A stretch of 64,000 nt of DNA. Source: an uncultured Pseudohongiella sp. (GTDB taxonomy: Bacteria; Pseudomonadota; Gammaproteobacteria; Pseudomonadales; Pseudohongiellaceae). The notes beneath the pieces were generated by a model. It had not been told where the DNA came from, searched no databases, and worked only from the letters and a program-made list of their open reading frames with translations. The stretch spans positions 33,373 to 97,372 of the forward strand of contig CACJAW010000001.1 in NCBI GenBank assembly GCA_902591495.1, written 5' to 3'. The first letter of the stretch is position 1. Every line of letters begins with the position of its first letter. The position numbers and the translations under genes are program-made. Shown piece after piece: positions 24,592-34,966 of this stretch.

Positions 24592-26397
24592 TTAGTGGAC
24601 GACAGAGTCAATGACTGTCTGGAAAAATTCGATATGATCCCATTTCGCAGGAAATTCTGTTAAGTGATAAGAGTTTTTTCGCTCATTCGTATCCCCCACT
24701 ATCTCAAGGGTACTATTTCTCACTGCAACGAGATCGAGTCCTGGATGCACATAGATATTGTTGCTCCGACTTCCTAGTGCCATGAACCACTCATTAGAAA
24801 CACTTGGCCACCAAAAATATCCATAACCGTAAGGTAGAGAGGACGTAATTGACGTCGTCAGGGCCGTTGACTCGGCTACCCATTTACCTGAAATAATGGT
24901 TTCTTGCTCCCATTTGCCTTCTCGAGCATAAAGTAATCCAAAGCGGGCGAAGTCTCTAGTTGTGGCGTCGATGCAGCACCATGGCATGTAATTATCAAAC
25001 GCGTCCTTCCACCATGATGCAGTCATACCAATTTTTGAAAATAACACGCTATTAGCAAAGTCATATAAGTTCATTTTAGTTGTTTTCTCAATTATCTCGC
25101 CAATGACTTGGGTATCCGCATTTTGGTAATTCCAGTTATAGTTAGCACCTCTCCAATGAGCCCTAGTAGGGTCAACTTCTCTGTCTTGAATGCTGAATGT
25201 TCTATTATTGACAGGTTTTGAATAATCGATTGATCCATCTTCTTTTAAAGTGCCCGAATACATCACTAGACCATCATTGCCACCTTTTTCTTTCAAGCCT
25301 GAAGACATCATTAATAGATTCTTTATAAGAACATTTTCGCTTTCGTTGTTTTTCCATTCTTCAATAAAATCCGCTGCCGGAATATCAATGGATGAGATAT
25401 AACCTTTGTCCAAGGCCACGCCCATAAGTGCACTCGTAAACGATTTTGCTGACGACCAAGAGGTGGCGATGGTGTCTTTAGTTGATTCAGCAGCATACTT
25501 TTCAGCGACTACAGCCCCATGCCGGATAATTACCAGCCCTTGGGTATTTTGCGATAAGGATTCTCCGTCAACTGTTACTTGGTCAAACGCATAATTTACC
25601 GCCTCTTGCAGTTTGTCGCTATTCATTCCTACTTCTTCAGGTTCGACGACAATCCAAGAGGTTGACGGAAATGTCTGTAGAGAGCTGGTCAAGTTTGAGT
25701 TAATTGCCTCAAATAGGAGATTCTCTGAGTCAGTAAGTCTCAGATTTACTTCATAGAATTTATCTTTGTACTTCAGTTTTTTGATTTTCAGTGTGTCAAA
25801 TTCAAACTTATTTGAAAGATCAGTAGAGGGGATATTGACTTCTTTAGCAGAAGTTAATTTTAAGCATATTGTTCTACAAGGAGTAATACTAAAAGTAGCT
25901 CGGTAGTTTTTTTCACCTGCGGTAAGATGCTTAACCTGAAGTATGCCCTCGTCGAAATTCGCTGAGGTATCATACTCTATAACAAAGGCTAGTTTGTTCT
26001 CACAAGAAATATCATTCCATTCTCCAGGTTTGCCTAGATAATTCGTGGCATCTGCTTTCTTGGGCCAGGATTTTACACCCATGGCCAGACAGTCTTGATT
26101 ATCCATAAAATCGTCTGGCTCTCCGTATTGAGTATTAAAACCAGGTCCTTTACCCCATAAGTCGTATGCGGTGATCTGTGAGGTATCTATCTTGGTCCGA
26201 TCACTCCATCTCCAGTCGCCCTCTATGTCTATGTCTGATCCCCCTAGCCAAAAATATTCTGATCCGCCACCATCACTAGCAGATGTTTGAGTTTGAGACA
26301 TAAAAGACCTCAGGAAGGTATTCTCTTGAAACGATTCTATTTTGACGAGTGCTCCGGATTTTTCGCCAGCAAATTTTGATGCATCGGTCCAACTCAT
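24592..26397 (-). CDS. C-type lectin domain fused to beta-lactamase-family serine hydrolase
   Basis: The ATG-started frame encodes 601 aa. Residues about 1-141 are a C-type lectin-like domain: SWTDASKFA, FWLGGSDIDIEGDWRWSD (49-66), PDDFMDNQDCLAM, WNDISCENKLAFVIEY. A linker with a second cysteine pair (PCRTICLKL) follows. From about 250 to the end comes a serine hydrolase with SxxK at S315-K318 (SWSSAKSF), a YQN element in NWNYQNADTQVIGEII, and a C-terminal GSRSNNIYVHPGLDLVAV block replacing KTG. The lectin domain is incomplete at this ATG: the codons upstream still read NLHTFNGHTYEKVELP, the normal lectin start, and then a signal peptide. See the entry at 26398-26561. It is probably secreted and carbohydrate-binding. 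Confidence 0.85.
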   Translation of the reverse strand: MSWTDASKFAGEKSGALVKIESFQENTFLRSFMSQTQTSASDGGGSEYFWLGGSDIDIEGDWRWSDRTKIDTSQITAYDLWGKGPGFNTQYGEPDDFMDNQDCLAMGVKSWPKKADATNYLGKPGEWNDISCENKLAFVIEYDTSANFDEGILQVKHLTAGEKNYRATFSITPCRTICLKLTSAKEVNIPSTDLSNKFEFDTLKIKKLKYKDKFYEVNLRLTDSENLLFEAINSNLTSSLQTFPSTSWIVVEPEEVGMNSDKLQEAVNYAFDQVTVDGESLSQNTQGLVIIRHGAVVAEKYAAESTKDTIATSWSSAKSFTSALMGVALDKGYISSIDIPAADFIEEWKNNESENVLIKNLLMMSSGLKEKGGNDGLVMYSGTLKEDGSIDYSKPVNNRTFSIQDREVDPTRAHWRGANYNWNYQNADTQVIGEIIEKTTKMNLYDFANSVLFSKIGMTASWWKDAFDNYMPWCCIDATTRDFARFGLLYAREGKWEQETIISGKWVAESTALTTSITSSLPYGYGYFWWPSVSNEWFMALGSRSNNIYVHPGLDLVAVRNSTLEIVGDTNERKNSYHLTEFPAKWDHIEFFQTVIDSVVH

Positions 26398-26561
26398 TGG
26401 TAATTCAACTTTCTCATAAGTATGGCCATTAAAAGTATGCAGATTTTGGGACTTTCGGTTATCTGCTGAAATGAGATCAGAGGAAAATAGCAGACAAATT
26501 GTTAGTTTGATTATTAGAAGCTCTTTTCGAAATTTGTCGATCTTAACTTTTTTTTACGCAT
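26398..26561 (-). other. Signal peptide and lectin N-terminus of the preceding gene, out of frame at an A8 tract
   Basis: Upstream of 26397 the same frame stays open back to the TAA of the MFS gene and encodes a strong signal peptide (FRKELLIIKLTICLLF, then SSDLISADN) and the missing start of the lectin domain, but contains no ATG, GTG or TTG. An ATG does lie at 26559-26561, overlapping the MFS stop (ATGCGTAA). It is followed by exactly eight A's on the minus strand (26548-26555), and in that frame a stop comes after 15 codons. Nine A's would join MRKKKVKIDKFRKEL to the lectin in one 656-aa frame. This is either a one-base error or a slippage/phase-variation site. Confidence 0.7.
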
Positions 26562-27789
26562 CGATTGCCTGCTTATAGGTTTGCAATTTATCGTGATAGC
26601 TATCCTCTTTAATGTAAAAATGAAGAATGGCGGCTATTAAGCCTAGCACAATGCCTGCAAACCAAACTCTGTCATAGCTTCCAAAATTTTCATAAAGCCA
26701 TCCTCCCAACCATACGCCGGTGAAACTGCCTACTTGATGGCTGAAAAATACTATACCGTATAGGAATGACATATAACGAGTTCCAAAAAAAGTCGCTACT
26801 AAACTTGATGTTGGCGGTACTGTAGCCAACCACAGGAATCCCATCACAGCACTGAAAATCAAAACACTTGTGGTTGAGATGGGAAGAGATAAAAAAAATG
26901 TAATTGCAATCGCTCTACCGAGATAAATAGAAATCAAGAGTTTACGCTTAGAAAAAGAGTTACTTGCCACTCCGGCATAATATGCACCAAATATATTACA
27001 AAAACCGATGATGCTGATGCTCAATGCACCTAAATACGCTGAAAATCCTAAGTCAATCAAGTAGGCTGGCATGTGCACTGTGATGAATGCTAAGTGAAAA
27101 CCACAAACATAGAACCCAAAGATTAGAAGTAAGTACGAGCGAACACGTAGAGCAAGGCTCGCAACCTCAAATATCGGCATCGAAGTTTCGCTTGAATTCT
27201 CTTTTGGGGCTCCACCGCCACTTTTAGTTATTGGTATTAAGAAAATAAACATGCCACAAACTGATAAGCTTATAATCTGGAGAGCCTGAAACCAGCCTGT
27301 AGTTTCTATTAGCAGCTGAATTAGCGGAACTATTATAAATTGACCTAAACTGCCTGCAGCTGTCCCGATTCCTAATGCCCAACCTTGTTTTTTTTCTGGT
27401 ACCAATTTAACTAAGACCGGCAGTATTATCCCGAAAGAAGTCCCGGCGATTCCAGCGCCAACCAATAAGCCTGCTGTCAAGATGATCGTTAATTGGGAGC
27501 TTGCATATGCCATCCCGCTAACGCCCAGTGAGTAGCATATAATTCCGGCAATTAGCACTCTTGTGCTTCCATGCTTGTCAGCGATTCCCCCTGCGAAGAT
27601 CGCGAATATGCCCCAGGCTAAATTTTGGGATGCAAGGGCCAGTCCCAGAATATCTCTTCCCCAATCACGGTCAGCTGACATAGGCTCAAGAAATAAACCA
27701 AATCCTGCACGAAAACCGAAGGAGAGCATGACGAAAACACAGCCTGCAATAACAACTGATACATATGCATTATTTTTCTCTGAGGTCAT
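26554..27789 (-). CDS. MFS transporter (monocarboxylate-permease-like branch)
   Basis: The 411-aa protein has 12 predicted membrane helices. The MFS signature between TM2 and TM3 reads GGIADKHGSTRVLIAGI (about 61-77). The second half contains FGTRYMSFLYGIVFFSHQVGSFTGVWLGGWLYENFGSYD (about 333-371), which resembles the OFA/monocarboxylate-porter branch. The substrate is probably an organic acid, but this is not proven. Its stop codon overlaps the likely ATG of the lectin/hydrolase gene, so the two are translationally coupled. Confidence 0.88.
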   Translation of the reverse strand: MTSEKNNAYVSVVIAGCVFVMLSFGFRAGFGLFLEPMSADRDWGRDILGLALASQNLAWGIFAIFAGGIADKHGSTRVLIAGIICYSLGVSGMAYASSQLTIILTAGLLVGAGIAGTSFGIILPVLVKLVPEKKQGWALGIGTAAGSLGQFIIVPLIQLLIETTGWFQALQIISLSVCGMFIFLIPITKSGGGAPKENSSETSMPIFEVASLALRVRSYLLLIFGFYVCGFHLAFITVHMPAYLIDLGFSAYLGALSISIIGFCNIFGAYYAGVASNSFSKRKLLISIYLGRAIAITFFLSLPISTTSVLIFSAVMGFLWLATVPPTSSLVATFFGTRYMSFLYGIVFFSHQVGSFTGVWLGGWLYENFGSYDRVWFAGIVLGLIAAILHFYIKEDSYHDKLQTYKQAIDA

Positions 27790-27874
27790 TTTCGAGTATT
27801 GTTCTTTTACTGGTTGATTAACGGAAAACTAAATCAAAAAGTTACTTGTAGATTGGCAACTTGGTTCGCCGGTT

Positions 27875-29149
27875 CTAGCTGAAAATTCCTTTAAAAATAA
27901 AGAAAAATACAATAGACAGTATAGCACCGGCGGGAAGTGTGACGATCCAAGATAGAAATATTCTACCGACGACGCCAAAGTTTAGGGCACTCATGCCCCT
28001 CGCAAGCCCGACACCTAAAACGGCCCCAACGAGAGTGTGTGTTGTTGATACGGGGATACCCGTGCCGGAGGCGATAACTACGGTTGTAGCGGCAGCAATT
28101 TCGGCGGCGAATCCACGACTCGGCGTAAGTTCGGTGATATTTTTTCCAATGGTCCTGATTACTCTGTGGCCCCACATTGCCAGTCCAGTGACTATTCCAA
28201 AGCCACCCAGAAGCAATATCCATACTGGTAGCGCAGATTCAGCTTCGAACGCACCATTATTCGCGATCACGCTATTTATAGCTGCTAATGGGCCAATCGC
28301 GTTAGCGACATCGTTTGATCCATGAGCAAAAGCCATAGAGCAAGCCGTGAAAATCATTAATACTCCAAATACACGCTCAACGCTTTGCATCTGTGCAGTT
28401 GGCTGATCAGAGTCGGGTAATCTTAGTCTGCGCAGCAAAAAAATACCGATGATGGCGGTCAGGAGCGCAAATGCCAGAGCTAGGAAGGCACTTTGACTAA
28501 ATGTTACTTCCAGACCAACATGACTCAAACCTTTTACAAGTGTGACCATTGCGATTACGAAGCCGACAAGAAACATATAATAAGGAACAAATTTCTTAGC
28601 GTACTTTAGCGGATCCTCTCTGCTCAAAACTAATTTTTCGACTGAAAGAAAGAGTATGAAAGCAATGGTTCCTGAAAACACAGGAGAAATGATCCAGCTG
28701 GCAACTATCTCGAGTACTTGACCCCACATAACTGAATCCGCTGAGATACCGACCACGGCAAAACCGACAATAGCACCAATGATGGAGTGAGTAGTTGATA
28801 CAGGCCAGCCGTATTTTGAGGCCACTACCAACCATATACCTGCTGCCAAGAGGGATGAAAGCATCCCAAAAATAAGTAATTCTGGTCTATCGTCAAAACC
28901 AGCACTCTCAATATCGATAATGCTGCTTCTTATGGTTGAGGTAACCTCTCCTCCCGCGAGCCAGGCGCCAGTGAACTCAAAAACCATTGCGATAATTATG
29001 GCTTGCTTAATTGTAATCGCTCGGGCTCCCACAGAGGTGCCCATTGCATTCGCGACGTCGTTTGCACCAACACCCCACGCCATAAAAAAGCCAAAGAAGC
29101 AGGCCATGATTAATAGCAAAAAACCGTATTGGGAAATTACATCAGACAT
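27875..29149 (-). CDS. PiT-family inorganic phosphate transporter
   Basis: This 424-aa membrane protein takes up phosphate with H+ or Na+. It has the duplicated PiT signature: GANDVANAMGTSVGARAITIKQA (about 27-49) in the first half and GSNDVANAIGPLAA (about 276-289) in the second, plus the paired PVSTTHSIIGAIVG and PVSTTHTLVGAVLG loops. Length is typical for the short bacterial PiT type without a central regulatory insert. No PhoU-like partner is adjacent and no clear Pho box is seen in the 237-nt divergent gap at 29150-29386. Confidence 0.93.
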   Translation of the reverse strand: MSDVISQYGFLLLIMACFFGFFMAWGVGANDVANAMGTSVGARAITIKQAIIIAMVFEFTGAWLAGGEVTSTIRSSIIDIESAGFDDRPELLIFGMLSSLLAAGIWLVVASKYGWPVSTTHSIIGAIVGFAVVGISADSVMWGQVLEIVASWIISPVFSGTIAFILFLSVEKLVLSREDPLKYAKKFVPYYMFLVGFVIAMVTLVKGLSHVGLEVTFSQSAFLALAFALLTAIIGIFLLRRLRLPDSDQPTAQMQSVERVFGVLMIFTACSMAFAHGSNDVANAIGPLAAINSVIANNGAFEAESALPVWILLLGGFGIVTGLAMWGHRVIRTIGKNITELTPSRGFAAEIAAATTVVIASGTGIPVSTTHTLVGAVLGVGLARGMSALNFGVVGRIFLSWIVTLPAGAILSIVFFFIFKGIFS

Positions 29150-29386
29150 TATTTAGGGGAATTTAGTCGTCAATTTTATTATAATAAAAACCTGTTTTTG
29201 TTCTTGGTCGTTATGAACAGAGCGCAGTTTACTAACATCTAGCGACGAATACTATGGCAGAAATATAATATGCCAAGACTTTGCTGATATCATCGTCTGG
29301 CTAAAAGCTTGTAAACTTTTAAAGACCTCCTTGATTAACTCGATGGAGAATATTTTTGAAAATCAGAAACACTGGAAGGGTGATCA

Positions 29387-29707
29387 ATGATTAGCATTAC
29401 TTATATCGAACATGACGGAACTGAGAGATCTATTGAAGCCAGGCCAGGCTCGTCGGTTATGTTGGCAGCTGTTACAAATGGAGTGCCAGGAATCGATGCA
29501 GATTGCGGAGGCTCATGCTCTTGTGCAACCTGTCATGTTTTTGTAAATGAAGAATGGTTAAGCAAGATCGGGGAAATTAATCCTACGGAAGAAGCAATGC
29601 TCAGCTTGAGTCCAGACCGCAAGGAAAACTCAAGATTAGCCTGTCAGATTCCCGTTACGGAAGATCTGGATGGTTTGGTAGTTACCACTCCAGAATTTCA
29701 GTTCTAA
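29387..29707 (+). CDS. 2Fe-2S ferredoxin (adrenodoxin/putidaredoxin type)
   Basis: The 106-aa ferredoxin carries electrons to the P450 encoded 53 nt downstream. Cluster ligands are C40, C46, C49 (DADCGGSCSCATCHVF) and C86 (RLACQIPV), with the putidaredoxin-type spacing. C44 is an additional cysteine at a place where Ala is usual. GGAAGGGTG is a strong ribosome site before the ATG. No ferredoxin reductase gene is present nearby, so it must be supplied from elsewhere. Confidence 0.93.
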   Translation: MISITYIEHDGTERSIEARPGSSVMLAAVTNGVPGIDADCGGSCSCATCHVFVNEEWLSKIGEINPTEEAMLSLSPDRKENSRLACQIPVTEDLDGLVVTTPEFQF

Positions 29708-29760
29708 TATTACGCGCTAACTAATTCACTATGCTGTTCAAGAAAGGGGGCAACGCGTAT

Positions 29761-31029
29761 ATGAATAAGTCTGATATTAAAAAACACCGTCGCAGTAAAT
29801 GGAGTATGGTGGGTAAAGATCCGTACTCAATCCCTTTGGAACAAATCGATTTATCCCATCCGGGTATTTGGCAAGCTAATGAGTACCTGCCCTTCCTGAA
29901 GCGTTTGAGAGATGAAGACCCAGTACATTTTTGCTCAAATTCTGCAGTGGGCCCTTATTGGTCAATAATGAAATATAAGGACATTATGGAGGTTGATACT
30001 TCACCAAATATCTACTCCTCTGAACCAACAATTGGAATAGTAGACACGTTTGAGGAATTCACGCTCCCGTCATTCATTGCGATGGATCCTCCTAAGCATG
30101 ACGAGCAGCGAAGAATAGCGCAGCCGGTTGTAGCTCCAGCTAACTTGAAAAATCTTGAGGTTACTATACGAGAGCGAGCTTGCAAGATTTTGGATAAACT
30201 TCCCTTGGGCGAAGAAATAGACTGGGTTGAAATGGTTTCAATTGAGTTGACTACACAAATGTTAGCAGTTTTGTTTGATTTCCCCTTTGAAGATCGAAAA
30301 AAGTTGACCTACTGGTCTGATATGACAACTGCGATACCTAATAGGGGTGGTGTGGCAGATTCTCAAGAACAGCGCTGGGGAGCTATAGAGGAATGTCTGG
30401 AGTATTTTCAACGGTTATGGGATGTACGGATCAATCAAAGCCCAGGATTTGATTTGATATCGATGCTTGCTCATGGTGAGGCAACCAGGAATATGCCTCC
30501 AAAGGAATTTCTGGGAAACCTGCTCTTACTGATCGTAGGCGGTAACGATACGACACGCAATTCAATAACTGGGGGAGTGGTTGCGTTAAATGAGAATCCT
30601 GAAGAATATGAAAAGCTCAGAAGAAATACTGGCCTTATTGGAAATATGGTTTCTGAAATTATACGTTGGCAGACTCCACTAGCTTATATGCGTAGAACAG
30701 CAACACAAGACACAGAATTGAGAGATAAAAAGATAAGAGCAGGAGACAAAGTCATTATGTGGTACGCGTCCGGCAATCGCGATGAGGAGATGCTTGAGCG
30801 GCCAGATGACTTTTGGATTGATCGACCAAATGCTCGCCAACATTTATCTTTTGGCTTTGGAATACACCGATGTATGGGTAATCGACTGGCTGAGATGCAG
30901 TTGCGGATACTCTGGGAAGAAATTATGAAAAGATTTGATTGCATTGAAACATTAGCAGAACCTGAGCGAGTTTATTCCAGCTTTGTTAAAGGGTATACCA
31001 AACTGCCCGTCGTGTTGCATGGCACTTAG
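29761..31029 (+). CDS. CYP153-type cytochrome P450 alkane/fatty-acid omega-hydroxylase
   Basis: The 422-aa P450 matches the soluble bacterial CYP153 family. Visible are GPYWSIMKYKDIMEVDT (about 58-74), FIAMDPPKHDEQRR, IELTTQMLAVLFDFPFE, the I-helix oxygen-binding LLIVGGNDTTRNSITGG (about 254-270), EIIRWQTPLAYMRRTA, and the haem-binding HLSFGFGIHRCMGNRLAEMQ with C371. CYP153 enzymes hydroxylate the end carbon of medium-chain alkanes and related compounds. The ATG at 29761 is favoured (GGGGG upstream); an ATG at 29731 is in frame but has no ribosome site. It is paired with the ferredoxin gene upstream, and an acyl-CoA ligase lies 9 kb away. Confidence 0.93.
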   Translation: MNKSDIKKHRRSKWSMVGKDPYSIPLEQIDLSHPGIWQANEYLPFLKRLRDEDPVHFCSNSAVGPYWSIMKYKDIMEVDTSPNIYSSEPTIGIVDTFEEFTLPSFIAMDPPKHDEQRRIAQPVVAPANLKNLEVTIRERACKILDKLPLGEEIDWVEMVSIELTTQMLAVLFDFPFEDRKKLTYWSDMTTAIPNRGGVADSQEQRWGAIEECLEYFQRLWDVRINQSPGFDLISMLAHGEATRNMPPKEFLGNLLLLIVGGNDTTRNSITGGVVALNENPEEYEKLRRNTGLIGNMVSEIIRWQTPLAYMRRTATQDTELRDKKIRAGDKVIMWYASGNRDEEMLERPDDFWIDRPNARQHLSFGFGIHRCMGNRLAEMQLRILWEEIMKRFDCIETLAEPERVYSSFVKGYTKLPVVLHGT

Positions 31030-31032
31030 AAT

Positions 31033-32982
31033 TTACGATTTTGCGAATATGTTTTCTTTTTCAGTTCTCAAGAACCTGGCGTTCCCAGCTCTTTTGGTAA
31101 ATCCGACGCGATCGAAATATTCAAGAATTTCGATACAGAGGTTTCTCCCGATACCGGATTGATCTCTAAACTGAATTACGGTAAATCCATTTTGCTCGGG
31201 AATTTCGTCTACTAATTTTTCCGTGAATTCTGCTAATTCCATGATTGTCTCTGGAAGGAAATAACGATTCTCAGCCACTTTAACTAGACTTCCAGACCTT
31301 GTTATTTGCTTTAGTATAACTTCAAGCTTCCTAAGCGGTATTCCTGTCAGATCCACCAGCTCGCGTGTTCTTGGTGGAATATTGCCAGACTTTTCAAGTA
31401 ATGGTCTTACCTTAGTAAGAAATTCTCGCTCCTCGACACTTAGTGATGCCTTATGGTCAGGCAAATGAAGTAGGGTACCAGTTAAGCTTAAGAGCCTTTT
31501 TTCTAAAAGAGTTTTCAGGATACAACTAAAAAACAGATGAGATCCGGGGAGTTGAGCTTCACGACTTAGAGATTGTTCACTGATGCCTTGGGTATTGATA
31601 TTGGTGCTATGAAAAGCTTTAACTAGAGCTATTATCCTTTTTGCGTAACTTTTAAAAAAATCACCGAATAAGATAATTAAATCTCTGTTAGTTTTTTCCT
31701 CAAGCCTGACGTATTCAAATTTTTCTGTTCGAAGCTTCTCTAAAAAAGTTTCGACTATTTGGAGTTTTAAATTTCTATTGATTAAAAACTTTCTTACATT
31801 AAGGCCAGTTGGTGACGTCTCTATAAGAGATTTTAGGGCTAGATCGTCTCTCTGATTCGAAGCAACGAGTTCATTCATTCGGTGTTCGCTTGAACGTTTT
31901 TTCCTTGGGACGAATAAATCGATTACTTTACCGCCACCAATTGTATGTTGTGATGCTGGATCTCGGAGAATGAATCTGTCACCGTAATGAGCAATGATGG
32001 CAGATTGTGCTGTAATCTGGAAAAACACATCATTATCCGAAAGCTGTCTTAAACTCACTACGTGGTGAGCCGCTCCAATATAAAGATGATATTCTGTTCC
32101 AGTTTTCAGGGATGTCTCTGGATCGATTAAAATAACATTGGCATCCAATCTAGTAACGGGATGCAGTATTAAGTTATCTAGTAACCAGTCTCCTCTTGAA
32201 ACATTTTCAAGGCCCGTATCGATATTCAAAGCAGCGCGCTGATTTAATGAGATGGCTGCAGTCTCATCTTTGTCTATCCGTATGCCTTTTACTTTTATTG
32301 AACCAGTAGTTCTCGAGATTACTGCATGGTTATCTTTTTTGATTGAGCCAGATTTGACACAACCGGTAACAACTGTGCCTATACCTTTGACACTGAAAGC
32401 GCGGTCAACTAAAAACCGAAAATTTCTGCTTTCATTACTGTCTGGTTGAGATCCCAAACGAAGGGTTTCAGATTTTAGGTATTGTGATAACTTCTCAATT
32501 CCTTTCTGAGTCGTATTTGATATTTCAAAAATTTCCGCGGATTTAAATATTGAATCCTTCGTTAATTCCGCGATTTCATGTCTTAACTCCTCAATCCTGA
32601 CACTGGCCGTTTTATCAATTTTTGTAATTGCAATAATGCCATTTTTAACTCCGAGTAACTTGATTATGGAAAGATGCTCTCTAGTCTGCGGCATGATACC
32701 GTCATCGGCTGCGATAACTAAAAGCGCATAGTTGACTGCACCAAAACCAGCTAACATATTATTTATGAAGTCAATATGCCCCGGAACATCTACAAAGCCT
32801 AGAGTGCAAGAGATAGCTTGGCTGCTAAATTGGTTATAGGCATAACCCAGATTGATTGTTAACCCACGTTTTTTTTCTTCTTCAAGGGTATCTGTGTCGA
32901 CTCCGGTGAGGTGCTTGACCAAAGAAGTTTTTCCATGGTCTACATGGCCAGCAGTGGCCACAATAAGAGATCTAGATGACAT
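31033..32982 (-). CDS. selB: Selenocysteine-specific elongation factor SelB
   Basis: The 649-aa translation factor delivers Sec-tRNA to the ribosome at UGA codons bearing a SECIS hairpin. GTPase motifs: [17 protein letters not shown] (about 10-26), the [14 protein letters not shown]3 region (64-76) and ITKIDKT (about 118-124). The C-terminal half contains winged-helix domains that read SECIS RNA (for example [16 protein letters not shown]). Length is that of bacterial SelB. selA lies 6.3 kb away on the other strand. It converges with the P450 gene, 3 nt between stops. Confidence 0.95.
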   Translation of the reverse strand: MSSRSLIVATAGHVDHGKTSLVKHLTGVDTDTLEEEKKRGLTINLGYAYNQFSSQAISCTLGFVDVPGHIDFINNMLAGFGAVNYALLVIAADDGIMPQTREHLSIIKLLGVKNGIIAITKIDKTASVRIEELRHEIAELTKDSIFKSAEIFEISNTTQKGIEKLSQYLKSETLRLGSQPDSNESRNFRFLVDRAFSVKGIGTVVTGCVKSGSIKKDNHAVISRTTGSIKVKGIRIDKDETAAISLNQRAALNIDTGLENVSRGDWLLDNLILHPVTRLDANVILIDPETSLKTGTEYHLYIGAAHHVVSLRQLSDNDVFFQITAQSAIIAHYGDRFILRDPASQHTIGGGKVIDLFVPRKKRSSEHRMNELVASNQRDDLALKSLIETSPTGLNVRKFLINRNLKLQIVETFLEKLRTEKFEYVRLEEKTNRDLIILFGDFFKSYAKRIIALVKAFHSTNINTQGISEQSLSREAQLPGSHLFFSCILKTLLEKRLLSLTGTLLHLPDHKASLSVEEREFLTKVRPLLEKSGNIPPRTRELVDLTGIPLRKLEVILKQITRSGSLVKVAENRYFLPETIMELAEFTEKLVDEIPEQNGFTVIQFRDQSGIGRNLCIEILEYFDRVGFTKRAGNARFLRTEKENIFAKS

Positions 32983-33059
32983 AAATTTTTACGACACGTT
33001 TCGTGCAAATATCTGTGACTCTTCAGGTTTCCTCTAAAATGTTCCCATTTGCTCTAAGT

Positions 33060-34847
33060 TCAAGAGGTTGAGACTTTATTATACTTATAGATATAGTAAA
33101 TCATCGTTGCAACAATAGCTGCTACTACTATGAAGCCTGCATTAAAAATGCCACTGCTTAAATTTACGATGCCATAACCCAGTGCCCCGGTCATCAGAGC
33201 ATAATAGAGGAATGGAAGAAGTGTTTTTCTAATCACTGATCCCTCTTTACCAATTAGTCCTGCTACAGCTGAGGCGGCGACCACGTTATGAACGCAGATT
33301 ATGTTTCCGGAAGCTCCGCCAACAGCTTGGAGGGCTACGATCCAAGTGGGATCAGCTAATATTCTCTCCCCAACACCAAACTGGAAAAGTGAGAACATCA
33401 TGTTGCTGACGGTATTAGAGCCTGCAACAAATGCACCTAGTCCCCCTATAAAAGTTGAGAAAAAGGGCCAAGCAGATCCTGCTAAGTTGGCGACGCCCTC
33501 TGCGAGTGCGATTGGCATTTGCTCATAACCAGCAGCACCACCACTTGAATTAATGAAGACTTGAACCATTGGAACCGTAAAAACGAGTGCCGTGGACGCT
33601 GGCACCAGAGTTTTCAATGAACTCGTGAATGCGATTTTGTAGTCAGAGCTTTTCAAGCCATGAACCAAGATTGTGATTAAGGAAACAATTATAAAAATTG
33701 TTCCAGGCGACCACAGTGGCTGAAAAGAAGCGCTAATATCGCTTCCAAAAATCTCTGTCCATGACCAAGTGATTAAAGGGTGATCACTTCTTAAAAAGGC
33801 TTCCATATTTACGGAACGAAGCCTTGTAAGAACTAACAAGCCAGCTACGAATAAATAGGGAGACCAAGCGCGGATAAGGCCCATTGAATTCTTGTCAGTC
33901 GATGCTGAATCGCTGGCCTGCATAGAACCGCTCCACTCATCCTCCCAATTCTCTTTAACATCGAAATCCCACTTGTCTTTCTCGTCCGGCATTAAAAAGC
34001 CATTTTTTGCTGCAGTTACAACAATAGCGAGTCCAATCATGCCGCCGAACATTGAAGGAAATTCGGGCCCAAGGAAAGTTGCCACGATTAAGTATGGAAT
34101 GGTCATAGAGAGAGCTGCGAAAATGGCGAATTTCCAAACTTTAAAACCATCTGCAAAGGACCGATTGGCCCCAAAAAATCGCGTCATTACCGAAGTCACT
34201 AATAGGGGAATAAATGTCCCAGCAGTTGCATGGATTATCGCTATTTTTGTTCCGATGAAACCAAGAAAGTCTTCCCATTCAGAAAAACCCAACTCCATCG
34301 CATATGCAACCATTCCGGGGTCAGCGGAAAGCCCAGTATTCACTCCGACTAATATTGGTGTGCCCATTGCTCCAAATGATACTGGTGTACTCTGAATTAT
34401 CATTCCTGCAACTACTGCTGCCATAGCCGGAAAACCTAGGCCTACCATTAAAGGCACAGCAACAGCGGCTGGAGTCCCAAACCCCGCGGATCCTTCGATA
34501 AATGTGCCAAATAGCCAAGCGATAATTATTACTTGGATCCTTCTATCTGGAGTGATGTCCGAGAAACCTTGACGAATGGTGTTCATTGCTCCGCTTTGTT
34601 GAAGCGTGTTAAGCAGTAATATGGCTCCAAATATAATATAGATTAGAGTGCCTGCTATTATCAGTCCGTTGACTGATGCGGCTAATATCTTAGGGATGGG
34701 CAGCTGCCAAACAAACAACGCTAAGGCGGCAGCGACAACGTACGCAATTGGCATCGCTCTGCTTGCTGGCCAACGGAGCATTACTAAAAAAATTGCAACT
34801 GAGATTATGGGGAGTAAGGAAAGAATCGCTAAGATACTGGTGCTCAT
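33060..34847 (-). CDS. L-lactate permease family transporter
   Basis: The 595-aa membrane protein has about 13-14 helices and the family signature [25 protein letters not shown] (about 115-139), followed by [18 protein letters not shown] text, plus [25 protein letters not shown] (about 452-474). It imports L-lactate (and often D-lactate or glycolate) with protons. A lactate dehydrogenase is not adjacent. PPDK lies directly upstream on the same strand, consistent with growth on C3 acids through gluconeogenesis. Confidence 0.92.
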   Translation of the reverse strand: MSTSILAILSLLPIISVAIFLVMLRWPASRAMPIAYVVAAALALFVWQLPIPKILAASVNGLIIAGTLIYIIFGAILLLNTLQQSGAMNTIRQGFSDITPDRRIQVIIIAWLFGTFIEGSAGFGTPAAVAVPLMVGLGFPAMAAVVAGMIIQSTPVSFGAMGTPILVGVNTGLSADPGMVAYAMELGFSEWEDFLGFIGTKIAIIHATAGTFIPLLVTSVMTRFFGANRSFADGFKVWKFAIFAALSMTIPYLIVATFLGPEFPSMFGGMIGLAIVVTAAKNGFLMPDEKDKWDFDVKENWEDEWSGSMQASDSASTDKNSMGLIRAWSPYLFVAGLLVLTRLRSVNMEAFLRSDHPLITWSWTEIFGSDISASFQPLWSPGTIFIIVSLITILVHGLKSSDYKIAFTSSLKTLVPASTALVFTVPMVQVFINSSGGAAGYEQMPIALAEGVANLAGSAWPFFSTFIGGLGAFVAGSNTVSNMMFSLFQFGVGERILADPTWIVALQAVGGASGNIICVHNVVAASAVAGLIGKEGSVIRKTLLPFLYYALMTGALGYGIVNLSSGIFNAGFIVVAAIVATMIYYIYKYNKVSTS

Positions 34848-34966
34848 AGTATTTTTCTTTTAGTTAATTGATTAATTAAGAGCTTTACTTTCGAGCTTAT
34901 CAGATAATTGCTACCGAGAGAAACTCAATCCTCAAGATAAAAACTGATTGGTTACAGTATGTTGGG

